Assembly (NCBI RefSeq): GCF_000423845.1 | Contig: NZ_KE384097.1 | Span: forward strand, 1 to 56,115 | Length of the DNA stretch: 56,115 nt | Direction: 5' to 3' | Source of the DNA: Thermodesulfobacterium hveragerdense DSM 12571 | GTDB taxonomy: Bacteria > Desulfobacterota > Thermodesulfobacteria > Thermodesulfobacteriales > Thermodesulfobacteriaceae | Part shown: piece by piece, positions 8,691-17,708 of the stretch | Layout of the letters: every line of letters begins with the position of its first letter | Position numbering within the stretch: position 1 is the stretch's first letter | Translations under genes and position numbers: made by a program | The notes under the pieces: model-generated | Databases searched by the model: none | What the model was told of the DNA's origin: nothing | Seen by the model: only the letters and a program-made list of their open reading frames with translations

Positions 8691-10409
8691 CTATGGTCTT
8701 AACCTCTTTAACCAAGATATAAGGTCTGAATAAGAAAGAGTATTTAAAACATTTCTTTTTTCACACCAACCTCTTCTTGCGGTAGCTGTCCCTAAGTGTA
8801 GGTAATCCATCTGATCTATAAAATGTGCATCAGTCCCTATGATAACAGGTATCCCTTTTTCTATGGCTGCTCTTATGTTGACATCGTTTAAATCTAACCT
8901 TTTGTAATAAGCGTTTATTTCCAAAGCTCTTTGATATTGAGCGGCTACTTCTATTATTTTGGAAAGGTTTACGGCATAAGGTTCTCTTTCTCCGATGACC
9001 CTACCTGTAGGATGGGCTATCGCATGAACTAAAGGATGTTTTAAAGCAGAGATAATTCTTTGGGTAATCTGTTCCTCAGATTGCTGAAAACCTGTATGGA
9101 TAGCAGCAATCACAAAGTCTATCTCTTTCAATACCTCATCAGGATAATCTAAAGAACCATCTGAAAGTATGTCTACCTCTGCTCCAAAAATCAGTTTAAC
9201 CTTTTTGGATCTTTTGTTTATTTCTTCTATTTCTTTTTTTTTCTTAAAAAGGTCTTCTACAGGTACCCCTCCCGCCACTTTTAATCCTTGAGAATGATCG
9301 CAAACTATAACCCATTCAAGCCCCATCGCTTCAGCTTTTTGAACGATTTCTTGTAAGCTTGCCTTGCCGTCACTATATTTTGAATGTACATGTCCATCTC
9401 CTTTTATTTCTTGATACTCTACCAACTTAGGCAATCTTCCTTCAAGAGCTGCTTCTATTTCGCCACGGTCTTCTCTAAGTTCAGGAGGTATAAAAGGAAG
9501 ACCTAACACCTGATAAACTTCTTCTTCAGTCTTCCCAGCAATTTTAATCTCACCTTTGTAAACTCCATATTCGTTTATTTTTAAACCTTTTTCTAAGGCA
9601 AGTTCTCTTACCCTAATATTATGGGCTTTCGAACCTGTAAAATAAGCTAAAGCCGCTCCCCAAGAGTCAGGACTCACTACCCTTACGTCCATTTGAATAC
9701 CTGTTTTTAACCTAACGCTTGTTTTAGTTTCTCCAAAGGCTATCACCTCTTCCACTAAAGGTAGTTCAACGACCTTTTTCATCACCTGCTCTGGCTTTTG
9801 AGAAGTAATAAGCACATCGATGTCTTTGACACTCTCTTTTCTTCTTCTTATACTTCCGGCTATAGCAATCTGCTCCACAGGACTTATGGCTTTAAGAGTT
9901 TGGACTATCTCTTCTGCTATAGGCAAAATCTCTCCTAAAGGTCTTCTTCCTATTTTTTCTTTAAAAAGTTTTATTCCTTTTAGGATGTTTTCCTCGGTTT
10001 TTATCCCAAAACCAGGAAGTTTAGCCAACCGATGCTCTTTACAGGCTTTTTCCAATTCGTCTAAGCTTAAAATGTTTAACTTTTCATAAAGCACTTTTAC
10101 TTTTTTTGGACCAAGTCCCGGGATTTCTAAAAAAGTAAGAAGCACCGGTGGTATCTCTGACTTTAGCTCTTCATAAAGTTTTAAGGTTCCTGTTTGCAAA
10201 ATCTCTTTAATTTTACCTGCTAAATCTACACCAATTCCTGGGAGTTTTTCCAATTTATTTTCTTTAGCCAACACTTCCACGTCCTGAGATAAAGACTCTA
10301 TCACTTGAGCTGCCCTTTGATAAGCCCTAATCCTGTAAGGATTGTCTCCCTTTATCTCTAAAAATGCTGCTACTTTGTCTAAGATATCAGCTACTTCTTT
10401 GTTTTTCAT
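8691..10409 (-). CDS. polX: family X DNA polymerase with PHP nuclease domain
   Basis: PolX combines a polymerase-beta-type nucleotidyltransferase with a C-terminal PHP phosphoesterase and acts in base-excision and gap-filling repair. In the 572-residue protein, helix-hairpin-helix segments (KLPGIG near 55, IPGLGPKK near 97, LPGFGIK near 132) are followed by the palm motif AGSIRRRKE...DIDVL with the metal-binding Asp pair (about 184-200). The PHP domain begins with DGHVHSKYSDGK (about 340) and continues with the VCDHS, AEVD, AIHTGF, AHPTGR and GTDAH blocks. All expected metal-ligand segments seem intact. The ATG at 10409 is preferred over a TTG 45 bases upstream, because family proteins start just before the EVADIL helix. 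The stop abuts the UvrA-like start, so the two repair genes are probably co-transcribed. Confidence 0.93.
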   Translation of the reverse strand: MKNKEVADILDKVAAFLEIKGDNPYRIRAYQRAAQVIESLSQDVEVLAKENKLEKLPGIGVDLAGKIKEILQTGTLKLYEELKSEIPPVLLTFLEIPGLGPKKVKVLYEKLNILSLDELEKACKEHRLAKLPGFGIKTEENILKGIKLFKEKIGRRPLGEILPIAEEIVQTLKAISPVEQIAIAGSIRRRKESVKDIDVLITSQKPEQVMKKVVELPLVEEVIAFGETKTSVRLKTGIQMDVRVVSPDSWGAALAYFTGSKAHNIRVRELALEKGLKINEYGVYKGEIKIAGKTEEEVYQVLGLPFIPPELREDRGEIEAALEGRLPKLVEYQEIKGDGHVHSKYSDGKASLQEIVQKAEAMGLEWVIVCDHSQGLKVAGGVPVEDLFKKKKEIEEINKRSKKVKLIFGAEVDILSDGSLDYPDEVLKEIDFVIAAIHTGFQQSEEQITQRIISALKHPLVHAIAHPTGRVIGEREPYAVNLSKIIEVAAQYQRALEINAYYKRLDLNDVNIRAAIEKGIPVIIGTDAHFIDQMDYLHLGTATARRGWCEKRNVLNTLSYSDLISWLKRLRP

Positions 10410-10523
10410 AATCAGAAACCCTAAATAATCGTAATAATATAGTAATTTAATCAAATAAACCCTGTTTCTTCTTAAATTTTAACCATTCTTTGTTTTTTTT
10501 AAAGTTTTATCGTTTTTTAATAT

Positions 10524-10552
10524 TTGACTTTTTTGGTTTTTTATGGTAATTT
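10524..10552 (+). promoter_or_regulatory. candidate promoter for the D-Ala-D-Ala carboxypeptidase gene
   Basis: TTGACT (10524-10529), a 17-bp spacer, then TAATTT (10547-10552) preceded by TG lie in the roughly 200-bp AT-rich gap between divergent polX and the carboxypeptidase gene. A second TTGACT (10572-10577) with TAAAGT 17 bp on (10595-10600) may be a tandem promoter. The rest of the gap shows only T-rich runs and a GGAGGAG ribosome-binding site just before the gene. Confidence 0.4.
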
Positions 10553-10655
10553 TAGAAAAATCTTGGAAGTTTTGACTATATTTTTTAGCTCTTTTAAAGT
10601 TTTTTAAGTTTTAGCTTTAAATTTACTTAAAAATTTAAAAAAGGAGGAGAAAAAA

Positions 10656-11768
10656 ATGAAAAAAAACATAAAAAAATTTTTAGGATTAATTTTATTTTTT
10701 TGCTTAATCCTCTTTGGAAAACAAGGATTAGCTGAAGACATAAACAGTTTATCTGAGATAAGTGCTATAACTGCGGTTACTTTAGATGCAACCACAGGGA
10801 AAGTTCTTTTTGCCAAAAATCCTAACCTTAAAATACCTCCTGCAAGCACGGTAAAATTAGTTACAGCAATGGTGGTTTTAGACAAACTATCTTTAAACAA
10901 GAAAGTAACCATTTCTAAAAACGCAGCTGAAACCCAGAGTGTTGCTCCTCTTTTAAAAGAAGGAGAGGTTTATACAGTAAGAGACCTTCTGTATTTAACG
11001 CTTATGAAATCTTCCAACCAAGCTGCGGTAGCTCTGGCAGAAGAAGTGGCAGGTTCTGAAGAAAACTTTACCCTTTACATGAACCAGAAGGCAAAGGAAT
11101 TAGGATTAAAGAATTCTCATTTTACTTCTGCTTCTGGGTTGCCTGCTCCTGGACAGTATACCACTGCCTATGAACTATCCTTGATTCTTTATCATGCTCT
11201 TAAGTATCCTCTAATAAAGGAAATCATCCATACTCCTACGAAAATCATAGCTTCGGAAAACGGAAGGGTGCTTGTACTTAAAAACACTAACACCCTTTTA
11301 GAAGACCCAGAGTTAAAAGGTTATGTGTTAGGTGGAAAAACGGGTTTTACCAGGGCTTCTAAACATTGTTTGGTAACAGCTTCTCAAGTTAACAATCGTT
11401 TAATCATAACCTCTGTACTTGGAGCTCCTTCAAGAGAAAGTTTATGGCGTGATTCTAAAGAACTAATTAAGTTTAGCAGATTAGTTTTAGAAAACAAAGC
11501 AGAACCTTTATACCTTACCACAGTAGTAACCTCACAGATTCCGATGCATCATGTGTCTAAAAGTAAAATTTTCAAAGCAAAATCAGTAGCTAAAAGTTCC
11601 AAAAAATCTAACAAATTCGTCAAAAAAACTACCAAGAATGGTAAAAATAAAACATTGGCCCTTAAACTCCAAAAAACTTCTAAGTTAAAAACAAAGATGG
11701 CTAAAACTACGAAAAAAAATACCAAAATAACAGTTAAGTCTTCTAACACTCAAAAAAAACGTTCATAA
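10656..11768 (+). CDS. secreted D-alanyl-D-alanine carboxypeptidase (PBP5/DacA type) with Lys-rich tail
   Basis: This is a peptidase S11 enzyme that trims the terminal D-Ala from peptidoglycan stem peptides. A signal peptide is visible (KKNIKK then a hydrophobic run to about residue 22, cleavage near LAED). All three serine-DD-peptidase motifs are intact: S64-T-V-K67, S119-S-N121 and K228-T-G230. The usual C-terminal beta domain and amphipathic membrane anchor are absent. Residues 301-370 instead form a low-complexity tail with 25 lysines in 70 positions, rich also in Ser/Thr/Asn. Such a tail could bind anionic cell-wall polymers, but that is only a guess. A GGAGGAG ribosome-binding site precedes the ATG. 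The UDP-glucose dehydrogenase gene follows 28 bp downstream. Confidence 0.9.
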   Translation: MKKNIKKFLGLILFFCLILFGKQGLAEDINSLSEISAITAVTLDATTGKVLFAKNPNLKIPPASTVKLVTAMVVLDKLSLNKKVTISKNAAETQSVAPLLKEGEVYTVRDLLYLTLMKSSNQAAVALAEEVAGSEENFTLYMNQKAKELGLKNSHFTSASGLPAPGQYTTAYELSLILYHALKYPLIKEIIHTPTKIIASENGRVLVLKNTNTLLEDPELKGYVLGGKTGFTRASKHCLVTASQVNNRLIITSVLGAPSRESLWRDSKELIKFSRLVLENKAEPLYLTTVVTSQIPMHHVSKSKIFKAKSVAKSSKKSNKFVKKTTKNGKNKTLALKLQKTSKLKTKMAKTTKKNTKITVKSSNTQKKRS

Positions 11769-11796
11769 TTTAAATTACTAACTTAAGAGGAAGAAG

Positions 11797-13104
11797 ATGC
11801 ACATTACCATCATAGGGACAGGATATGTAGGGTTAGTTTCTGGTGCAGGGTTAGCAGACTTTGGTATGAAGGTTTTTTGTGTAGATAAAGACCAAGAAAA
11901 AATAAACAAATTAATAAATGGAGTTATACCTTTTTATGAGCCTGGCTTAGAGGAATTGGTAAAAAAGAACGTAAAGGCAAAACGACTGTTTTTTACTACA
12001 AATTTAGAAGAGGCAGTTAAAAATTCTTTGGTAGTCTTTATCTGTGTAGGAACGCCTCCTAATCCTGATGGTTCTGCAGACCTTTCCCAAATAAAAGAAG
12101 TAGCCCTATCCTTATCCGAGATCATCGATGAATATAAGGTTATCGTTACCAAAAGCACAGTACCTGTAGGGACTAACAGATGGATCAAAAACCTGATAGA
12201 TTCAAATAAAAAAACCTCTGTAGCTGTGGATGTAATTTCTAATCCTGAATTTTTAAGAGAAGGCTCTGCTGTAGAAGATTTTATGCATCCAGATAGGGTG
12301 GTTATCGGAGGAGAAAGTTCATATGCCATCGCCATCATAAAAGACATTTATCGTCCTCTATATTTAGCAGAAACTCCTTTTCTCATAACCAACCTTGAAA
12401 CCGCTGAACTTATCAAATATGCAACCAACGCCTTTTTAGCTACTAAAATCTCCTTTATCAATGAAATCGCCAATTTTTGTGAAAAAGTAGGAGCTGATGT
12501 TACTACGGTAGCCAAAGGCATAGGAATAGACCCAAGAATAGGGTCTAAATTTTTAAATCCAGGGCCGGGTTTTGGAGGCTCCTGTCTACCTAAGGATGTA
12601 AAATCTCTTATCCATCAAGGAAGAAAAGTAAGCTCACCTTTTAGACTCCTTGAGGCAGTGGTAGAAGTCAACGAAAAACAGAAACTAAGAGTGATAGAAA
12701 AATTAGAAAGATTTTTAAGAGACCTTAAGGATAAAACTATAGGAGTTTTAGGACTTTCTTTTAAACCTAACACAAGCGATGTCAGAGAAAGCCCTGCTTT
12801 ATCTATCATCCCCGTACTTTTAGAAAAAGGAGCAAAAGTAAAGGTTTATGACCCTGTAGCTATGGAAGAGTTTAAAAAAGCTGCCAAAGGACTTAACATA
12901 GAATATGCCTCTGATCCTTTAAACTGTGCTACTCAAACAGATGGATTGGTACTTCTTACTGAATGGAATGAATTCAGGTTTTTAGACCTCTCTCAACTGA
13001 AAAAGGTGATGAAGAATCCTTTGATCATAGACATGAGAAATATTTATGAACCTTCCGTGGTAAAATCCTTAGGATTTAGCTACGAAGGAATAGGAAGATT
13101 ATAA
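11797..13104 (+). CDS. ugd: UDP-glucose 6-dehydrogenase
   Basis: The enzyme oxidises UDP-glucose to UDP-glucuronate with two NAD+, supplying precursors for capsule, lipopolysaccharide or exopolysaccharide. The 435-residue protein begins with the NAD-binding GTGYVGLV motif (residues 7-14). It contains the family segments FVCVGTPPNPDG, KSTVPVGT and NPEFLREGSAVEDF, and the catalytic Cys in GPGFGGSCLPKD (near 260). The C-terminal domain ends in a typical UDP-binding segment (GLSFKPNTSDVRESP). GAGGAAGAAG precedes the ATG. GalU, encoded at 23.6-24.4 kb, would supply UDP-glucose. The 3' end overlaps the convergent metallo-hydrolase gene by six bases. Confidence 0.95.
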   Translation: MHITIIGTGYVGLVSGAGLADFGMKVFCVDKDQEKINKLINGVIPFYEPGLEELVKKNVKAKRLFFTTNLEEAVKNSLVVFICVGTPPNPDGSADLSQIKEVALSLSEIIDEYKVIVTKSTVPVGTNRWIKNLIDSNKKTSVAVDVISNPEFLREGSAVEDFMHPDRVVIGGESSYAIAIIKDIYRPLYLAETPFLITNLETAELIKYATNAFLATKISFINEIANFCEKVGADVTTVAKGIGIDPRIGSKFLNPGPGFGGSCLPKDVKSLIHQGRKVSSPFRLLEAVVEVNEKQKLRVIEKLERFLRDLKDKTIGVLGLSFKPNTSDVRESPALSIIPVLLEKGAKVKVYDPVAMEEFKKAAKGLNIEYASDPLNCATQTDGLVLLTEWNEFRFLDLSQLKKVMKNPLIIDMRNIYEPSVVKSLGFSYEGIGRL

Positions 13105-13746
13105 AACCTCTTCTAAGAAAGGATTGTTAATCTTTTCCTCTCCTATAGTAGATACAGGCTTAGATCCATAATCATGTCCTGGAAAAATATGAGTTTCTTC
13201 TGGTAGGGTTAAGATCTTTTCCTTGATAGAATTCATCATCTGAAAAAAATTACCCCCAGGTAAATCTGCCCTTCCCACCCCTTCTACAAACAAAGTATCC
13301 CCTGTAAACAAAACCTGTTCTTGGGAACTATAAAAACAAATCGACCCAGGAGAATGTCCAGGGGTATGTATAACCTTTAGTTTCTCCTTTCCAAAAACAA
13401 TTTCATCACCTTCTTTTAACCTAAGGTCTGCTTTTGGATTTTCTGGAAAACCCCAAGACCTGAAAAAAGAAAAATTGTTCTTATCTTGAAAAAACCTGTC
13501 GTCTTCCTCATGCAACCCAAAGGGAACGTTTAAAGCTTCCTTCAAAAAGGAAACACCTACTACATGATCAGGATGTCCGTGGGTACCTAAAATAGCTTTT
13601 ACCTTAATACCCAAAGTCTTAATTAGCTCTAAAATTCTTGAGTCTTCTGCTCCAGGGTCTATGATAACCCCTTCTTTGGTGTCTTCACAATAGACGATAT
13701 AACAGCAGACCTCAAAACTTCCTACGATCAACCTTTCTATCTTCAT
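13099..13746 (-). CDS. metallo-beta-lactamase-fold hydrolase (glyoxalase II-like)
   Basis: This 215-residue protein has the MBL metal-binding motif THGHPDHVVG (about residues 55-64), a second His in HTPGHSPGS (about 127-135), Asp in FTGDTLF and a final His in IFPGHDYGS. That ligand set fits a dinuclear hydrolase of the small bacterial glyoxalase II-like type. The natural substrate is unknown; these proteins act on thioesters or other activated esters, and some relatives are persulfide dioxygenases. Its ATG overlaps the aroK stop by four bases, indicating translational coupling to the shikimate operon. No role in aromatic synthesis is known, so the linkage may only reflect shared transcription. 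Confidence 0.85.
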   Translation of the reverse strand: MKIERLIVGSFEVCCYIVYCEDTKEGVIIDPGAEDSRILELIKTLGIKVKAILGTHGHPDHVVGVSFLKEALNVPFGLHEEDDRFFQDKNNFSFFRSWGFPENPKADLRLKEGDEIVFGKEKLKVIHTPGHSPGSICFYSSQEQVLFTGDTLFVEGVGRADLPGGNFFQMMNSIKEKILTLPEETHIFPGHDYGSKPVSTIGEEKINNPFLEEVL

Positions 13747-14285
13747 ATAATTTCCCCTACCATATTTTGGTTTTTCAATTGTTTAAGTATTAAATCCAGT
13801 ATGTCTTTTGGAGACTTTTGCTCGGTATCTATACTTAAATCTGCAAACTCACGATAGAGAGTTTCTCGCGATTTTAAAACTTGAAGAACCTCTGAAGTTA
13901 AATCTTCAGAGGTAAGCTTAGGCCTTTCTTTTAGGGTTTTTTCATCTTTAAGCATTCTTTCTATAATGGTTTCAGGTGAGGCTTTAAGCCATACAACCAA
14001 CGCTTTTGATTTTAAGGCTTTAATTTCTTGTTGATGTAAAACTCCTCCCCCACCTAAAGCAATCACTATTTTTCTCCTATCAACCAACCTAACCAAAATC
14101 TCTTTTTCAATCCTCCTAAAAGCCTCCCATCCTTCGTTTTCGACTATCTCTTTTATCGTTTTCCCGGAAAGGTTTTGAACCTCTTGGTCTGTATCTATAA
14201 AATCCCAGTTTAAAGCCTTACTAAGGAGTCTACCTACGGTAGTTTTACCTACTGCCCTAAAACCTATTAATAACACCTTATCCAT
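13743..14285 (-). CDS. aroK: shikimate kinase
   Basis: AroK phosphorylates shikimate at O3 with ATP. The 180-residue protein has the P-loop GFRAVGKTT (about residues 4-12 after the ATG), where most family members have GxxGxGKS/T, followed by DTDQEV (shikimate- and Mg-binding Asp). It also has the EAFRRIEKE helix and the GGGGVL shikimate-binding loop. The lid region holds the expected ERPKL segment. The ATG at 14285 is preferred to a TTG at 14297 because it places the beta strand immediately before the P-loop. It overlaps the end of aroA by eight bases, so translation is likely coupled. Confidence 0.93.
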   Translation of the reverse strand: MDKVLLIGFRAVGKTTVGRLLSKALNWDFIDTDQEVQNLSGKTIKEIVENEGWEAFRRIEKEILVRLVDRRKIVIALGGGGVLHQQEIKALKSKALVVWLKASPETIIERMLKDEKTLKERPKLTSEDLTSEVLQVLKSRETLYREFADLSIDTEQKSPKDILDLILKQLKNQNMVGEII

Positions 14286-15561
14286 AAAGATTTTCAAAAT
14301 ATTTCCAAAAATCAGGAAAAGATTTGGTTACACATTCAGGGTTTATTATTTTAATCTTTCCGGTTTTTAACCCTAAAAGGGCAAAGGACATAGCTATTCG
14401 ATGGTCGTCATAAGTTTCTATCTCTGCAGGCAGAAACTCCTGGGTACCTTCTATCACAGCTCCGTCAGGAAGTTCTTGAGCATTAACTCCTATTTTTTGT
14501 AGTTCAGTCACCATAGCTTTTATACGGTCGGTTTCTTTAAACCTAAGATGAGGAGCTCCTTTAAGTATTGTTTTACCTTCAGCCACAGCCCCTAAAACAC
14601 ACATCGTAGGAAAAAGGTCTGGGGTATCCTTTAAGTCAAGTTCTACGGCTTTAGGTCTTCCTTTAAAGGCTACCCTTACACCTTTAGGATAAAGAGGTTC
14701 TACGTAAGCTCCCATCTTTTTGATAAAATCTATAAATTTAGTATCTCCCTGTTTAGAAAAACAATTATAGTTCTTTACTACTACTTCCCCTTCCCCTAAA
14801 ATCAAAGGTAAACCTAAAAAATATGAAGAACTTGAGGCATCAGCCTCGATCTCATACACCGACGGTTTATACCTACCAGGACTTACCTTAAAAAATCTTT
14901 CTTCAGCATAAACCTCTACCCCAAACTCTTTCATAACCTCTAAAGTAATCTCTACATAAGGACGTGAAAAAAATGATCCTTCTATCAAAATCTCTGCACC
15001 GTTAGGAAGATAAGGTCCTATTAACAATAACGAAGACACAAACTGACTGCTAACATCTCCTGGCAAAATGATGTTTTCAGATCTAAGAACGTTTGATTTT
15101 ACCCGTACAGGAAAATACCCTTCTTTTTCTAAACATTCGATTTTTGCGTTTAATTTTCTTAAAGCCTCTATCAGGTGTTTTACTGGTCTTTCATGAAGCC
15201 TTGGCTTTCCGTAAATATCTATAAAACTTCCCTTCCCTAAACAGGCATAACTTAAGAAAAATCTTGAACCTGTCCCATTATTCCCTAAATAAACCTTTAC
15301 ACCCGAAAGTAAAGGAGGAAAACCTCCCTTGATCTCCCAAAGTTTCTCTTCATCAACTACTTTAACCTCTACCTTAGTAGCAACCAAAGCGTCTTTTAAA
15401 AGCAAGGTATCTTCACTTATCAAAGGGTTTATCAGGCGAGACTTCCCTTCTGCTAGGGAAGCACAAACTAAAGATCTCTGGGTTAAACTCTTAGAAGAAG
15501 GTAATTCTATCTCTATTTTTTTTAAACCTTTTAAGGGACGTATCGGTTTAACACTTTTCAT
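14278..15561 (-). CDS. aroA: 3-phosphoshikimate 1-carboxyvinyltransferase (EPSP synthase)
   Basis: AroA condenses shikimate-3-phosphate with phosphoenolpyruvate. The 427-residue protein shows the N-terminal PSSKSLTQRSL segment with the PEP-binding Lys, the YLGNNGTGSRFF loop (the region that carries LGNAGT in glyphosate-sensitive enzymes), and the RPVKHL site. Later come the PGDVSSQF segment and the C-terminal KETDRI and DDHRIAMSFAL motifs. The asparagine in 'GNNGTGSR', where class I enzymes have Ala, could affect inhibitor sensitivity. The ATG at 15561 shares one base with the aroE stop (TGATG) and is preferred over the preceding in-frame TTG. It is the second gene of the aro block. Confidence 0.95.
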   Translation of the reverse strand: MKSVKPIRPLKGLKKIEIELPSSKSLTQRSLVCASLAEGKSRLINPLISEDTLLLKDALVATKVEVKVVDEEKLWEIKGGFPPLLSGVKVYLGNNGTGSRFFLSYACLGKGSFIDIYGKPRLHERPVKHLIEALRKLNAKIECLEKEGYFPVRVKSNVLRSENIILPGDVSSQFVSSLLLIGPYLPNGAEILIEGSFFSRPYVEITLEVMKEFGVEVYAEERFFKVSPGRYKPSVYEIEADASSSSYFLGLPLILGEGEVVVKNYNCFSKQGDTKFIDFIKKMGAYVEPLYPKGVRVAFKGRPKAVELDLKDTPDLFPTMCVLGAVAEGKTILKGAPHLRFKETDRIKAMVTELQKIGVNAQELPDGAVIEGTQEFLPAEIETYDDHRIAMSFALLGLKTGKIKIINPECVTKSFPDFWKYFENLYG

Positions 15562-16385
15562 CAAGTTTGTCTCCTCTGCACTTCGGCATAAAGCTCTTTT
15601 TGAATAATAGACAAAATTTCCTGAGATAAACTTTTTTTAGACCAAAGTTTAAGTTGCTCAATCCCTTGATAAAATAGCATTTGAAGGCCATCTATAACCT
15701 TACAACCTTTTTCCTCAGCATAGGTCAAAAAAGTGGTTTTAAGCGGTGAATAAACCAGATCCATCGCAACCTTAAACCTTAAAAGTACTTCTGGTCCAAC
15801 TACGCTTTCTTCAGAATTTAACCCCACACTTGTGGTTTGGATGATAACCTCTCCTTCAGCCTTTTTTAGCTCATCCCAAGGTTTGGGTACACCACCAAAT
15901 TTTTGAGAAAGTTCAACTGCCTTTTGATAAGTTCTGTTATAAATCACTATTTCTCTTGCTTCAGCTTTTTTTGCGGCATAAACTACCGCCTTAGCCGCTC
16001 CTCCTGCACCGATTACCACTACTTGTTTGCCTTTCAAACTTATCCCATTTTCCTCAAAAGCCTTTAACACCCCTATCCAATCTGTGTTAAAACCTAAAAA
16101 CCTCCCTCCTTCTACCACAACCGTATTTACAGCCCCTATTTCAGAAGAAGTTTTATCTATTTCGTCTAAGTATTTCACAATACGTTCTTTATAAGGAACT
16201 GTTACAGATACTCCTTGAATTCCTAAGGTTTTGATTCCCATGACTGCTTGTTCAAAGTTTTCAGGAGAGACTTCAAAAGTGCCGTAAACTGATTTGAGCC
16301 CTAAAAGTTTAAACCCTAAGTTATGTATAACCGGAGACAGAGAATGTTTAACAGGATATCCTATTACTCCATATACCTCATACAT
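15561..16385 (-). CDS. aroE: shikimate dehydrogenase
   Basis: AroE reduces 3-dehydroshikimate to shikimate with NADPH. The 274-residue protein starts with YGVIGYPVKHSLSP, the substrate-binding SxS motif at the family's usual position. It continues with VSVTVPYKE (catalytic Lys), GAVNTVV, FNTDWIGVLKA (catalytic Asp), the dinucleotide-binding VIGAGGAAKAVVYA motif, and the NRT motif that favours NADP. The ATG at 16385 fits the family N-terminus; a TTG at 16400 would add five residues and overlap aroD. It is translated next to aroD and aroA, as part of one aromatic-precursor operon. Confidence 0.94.
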   Translation of the reverse strand: MYEVYGVIGYPVKHSLSPVIHNLGFKLLGLKSVYGTFEVSPENFEQAVMGIKTLGIQGVSVTVPYKERIVKYLDEIDKTSSEIGAVNTVVVEGGRFLGFNTDWIGVLKAFEENGISLKGKQVVVIGAGGAAKAVVYAAKKAEAREIVIYNRTYQKAVELSQKFGGVPKPWDELKKAEGEVIIQTTSVGLNSEESVVGPEVLLRFKVAMDLVYSPLKTTFLTYAEEKGCKVIDGLQMLFYQGIEQLKLWSKKSLSQEILSIIQKELYAEVQRRQT

Positions 16386-16396
16386 TAGGCTTATCT

Positions 16397-17092
16397 TCAA
16401 GAAGGTTTAGGTAAATGGTCTAAAAGATTAGAGTATATAGTTTTAGCAGTCAAAAGGTCGATTTGTCCAGGTGCTACTGTCTCTTCTTTAGAAGGAGCTA
16501 CATAAGTAAAAGGTGATCCAGCAAGTAAACATAATACCCGACTTAAACTCCCTGCATCTCCCATACCAAAGGTTATAAGCTCTATCCCTAACTCCTTGGC
16601 AAATCTTATCAAGTCTAAAAGTCTTAAACTATCTTCGAAAACCTTAGCCATGGTCACAATCTTGGCCTTTATAACCCCCTTATCTCCCATCTCGCATAAC
16701 ATCCTCTTTAGATATCCCTTTTCAGGAGTTCGGTTAAAATTATGATAAGAAACCAAAATTTTATCATAAAAAGAATTAGTTAGGTCAAATAATTTATAAT
16801 ATTTCTTCAAATAACGCCATTCTACATCTACCAGATAAAAAGGTTGTTGTAAGGCCCATAGAATCCAATCTGCATAAGACTGAGGGGAGACCTGTGCTTT
16901 TCCCCCTTCTCGATAAGTTCTTAAAGTAAAGATAAACCTAAAAGGATAGAAAAAAACTTTTAAAATTTCATCTTTTGAAGGATTTTCTAAACTATCAACC
17001 CTTATTTCAAAAAGGTCTGTTATTTCTGAGAATTTTTCTATCTGTTCGCAAACTTGATTAATTTTTGTTTTAGCCAAAGAAACACAAAACAT
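16397..17092 (-). CDS. aroD: 3-dehydroquinate dehydratase, type I
   Basis: Type I dehydroquinase uses a Schiff-base lysine to make 3-dehydroshikimate. The 231-residue protein has FEIRVDSL near residue 28, RTYREGGKAQ near 58, the catalytic His in LVSYHNF near 118 and the Schiff-base Lys in IKAKIVTMAK near 143. The terminal GSPFTYVAPSKEETVAPGQ segment closes the barrel. Its short length (about 230) is typical of thermophile and archaeal versions. The stop is just before aroE and purH-N ends four bases upstream, indicating one transcript. aroB, aroC and a DAHP synthase are not in the window. Confidence 0.93.
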   Translation of the reverse strand: MFCVSLAKTKINQVCEQIEKFSEITDLFEIRVDSLENPSKDEILKVFFYPFRFIFTLRTYREGGKAQVSPQSYADWILWALQQPFYLVDVEWRYLKKYYKLFDLTNSFYDKILVSYHNFNRTPEKGYLKRMLCEMGDKGVIKAKIVTMAKVFEDSLRLLDLIRFAKELGIELITFGMGDAGSLSRVLCLLAGSPFTYVAPSKEETVAPGQIDLLTAKTIYSNLLDHLPKPS

Positions 17093-17095
17093 CTT

Positions 17096-17686
17096 TTATA
17101 CACCAAACTTTGATAGGTAATCAAAGATGGTTTTATCATAACCACTGGTTAAAGCAAACACCTTTTTAGCAAGCTCAAACCTGGTTTTAAGGGTGGTGTT
17201 TCCGTAGGTTCTTATTTCTTCAAGAACCTTTTCATAATCTCCTGGGTCTACCACTACCGTAACATATTTAAAATTTTTGGCAGAAGCCCTAAGTAAAGTA
17301 GGACCTCCTATGTCTATGTTTTCTATAGCTTCCTCTAAATCCCCTCCTTTTTCTACCACTTTTTCAAAGGCATAGAGATTTACCACCACCAAGTCTATAG
17401 GTTTTATCTGAAGATTTTTGATAGTTTCTACATGCTCTGGGTTATCTCTTTTAAAAAGAATTCCTCCATGAATATGTGGATGTAACGTTTTTACTCTTCC
17501 TTCTAAAATTTCAGGAGAACCTGTAACTTCGCTAATCTCTACCACTTTAACCCCAGCTTCTCTCAAAACCTTGGCTGTACCACCTGTAGAGATGATTTCT
17601 ATCCCTAAGTTTTCAAGTTCTTTAGCTAACTCCACTACCCTCTTTTTATCTGTTACGCTTATAAGAGCCCTTTCTATCTTATTCAT
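17096..17686 (-). CDS. purH: stand-alone IMP cyclohydrolase (N-terminal domain of PurH)
   Basis: In most bacteria PurH is a fusion of about 520 residues: an N-terminal MGS-like IMP cyclohydrolase and a C-terminal AICAR transformylase. This 196-residue protein is only the first domain. It contains [22 protein letters not shown], the [13 protein letters not shown] block ([16 protein letters not shown]), NLYAFEKV, and [19 protein letters not shown]. It ends naturally with a stop and a new ribosome-binding site for the next gene, so it is not a frameshifted fusion within this window. The transformylase must be encoded elsewhere. AAGGAG precedes its ATG. Its position at the head of the aro genes suggests shared transcription. 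Confidence 0.9.
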   Translation of the reverse strand: MNKIERALISVTDKKRVVELAKELENLGIEIISTGGTAKVLREAGVKVVEISEVTGSPEILEGRVKTLHPHIHGGILFKRDNPEHVETIKNLQIKPIDLVVVNLYAFEKVVEKGGDLEEAIENIDIGGPTLLRASAKNFKYVTVVVDPGDYEKVLEEIRTYGNTTLKTRFELAKKVFALTSGYDKTIFDYLSKFGV

Positions 17687-17708
17687 AAATTTCTCCTTAG
17701 GTAGAATT

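Noticed and set aside
11549..11749. Hydrophobic 66-residue protein opposite the carboxypeptidase tail
   Set aside because: It is the complement of a Lys-rich low-complexity tail, which automatically reads as Phe/Leu-rich sequence.
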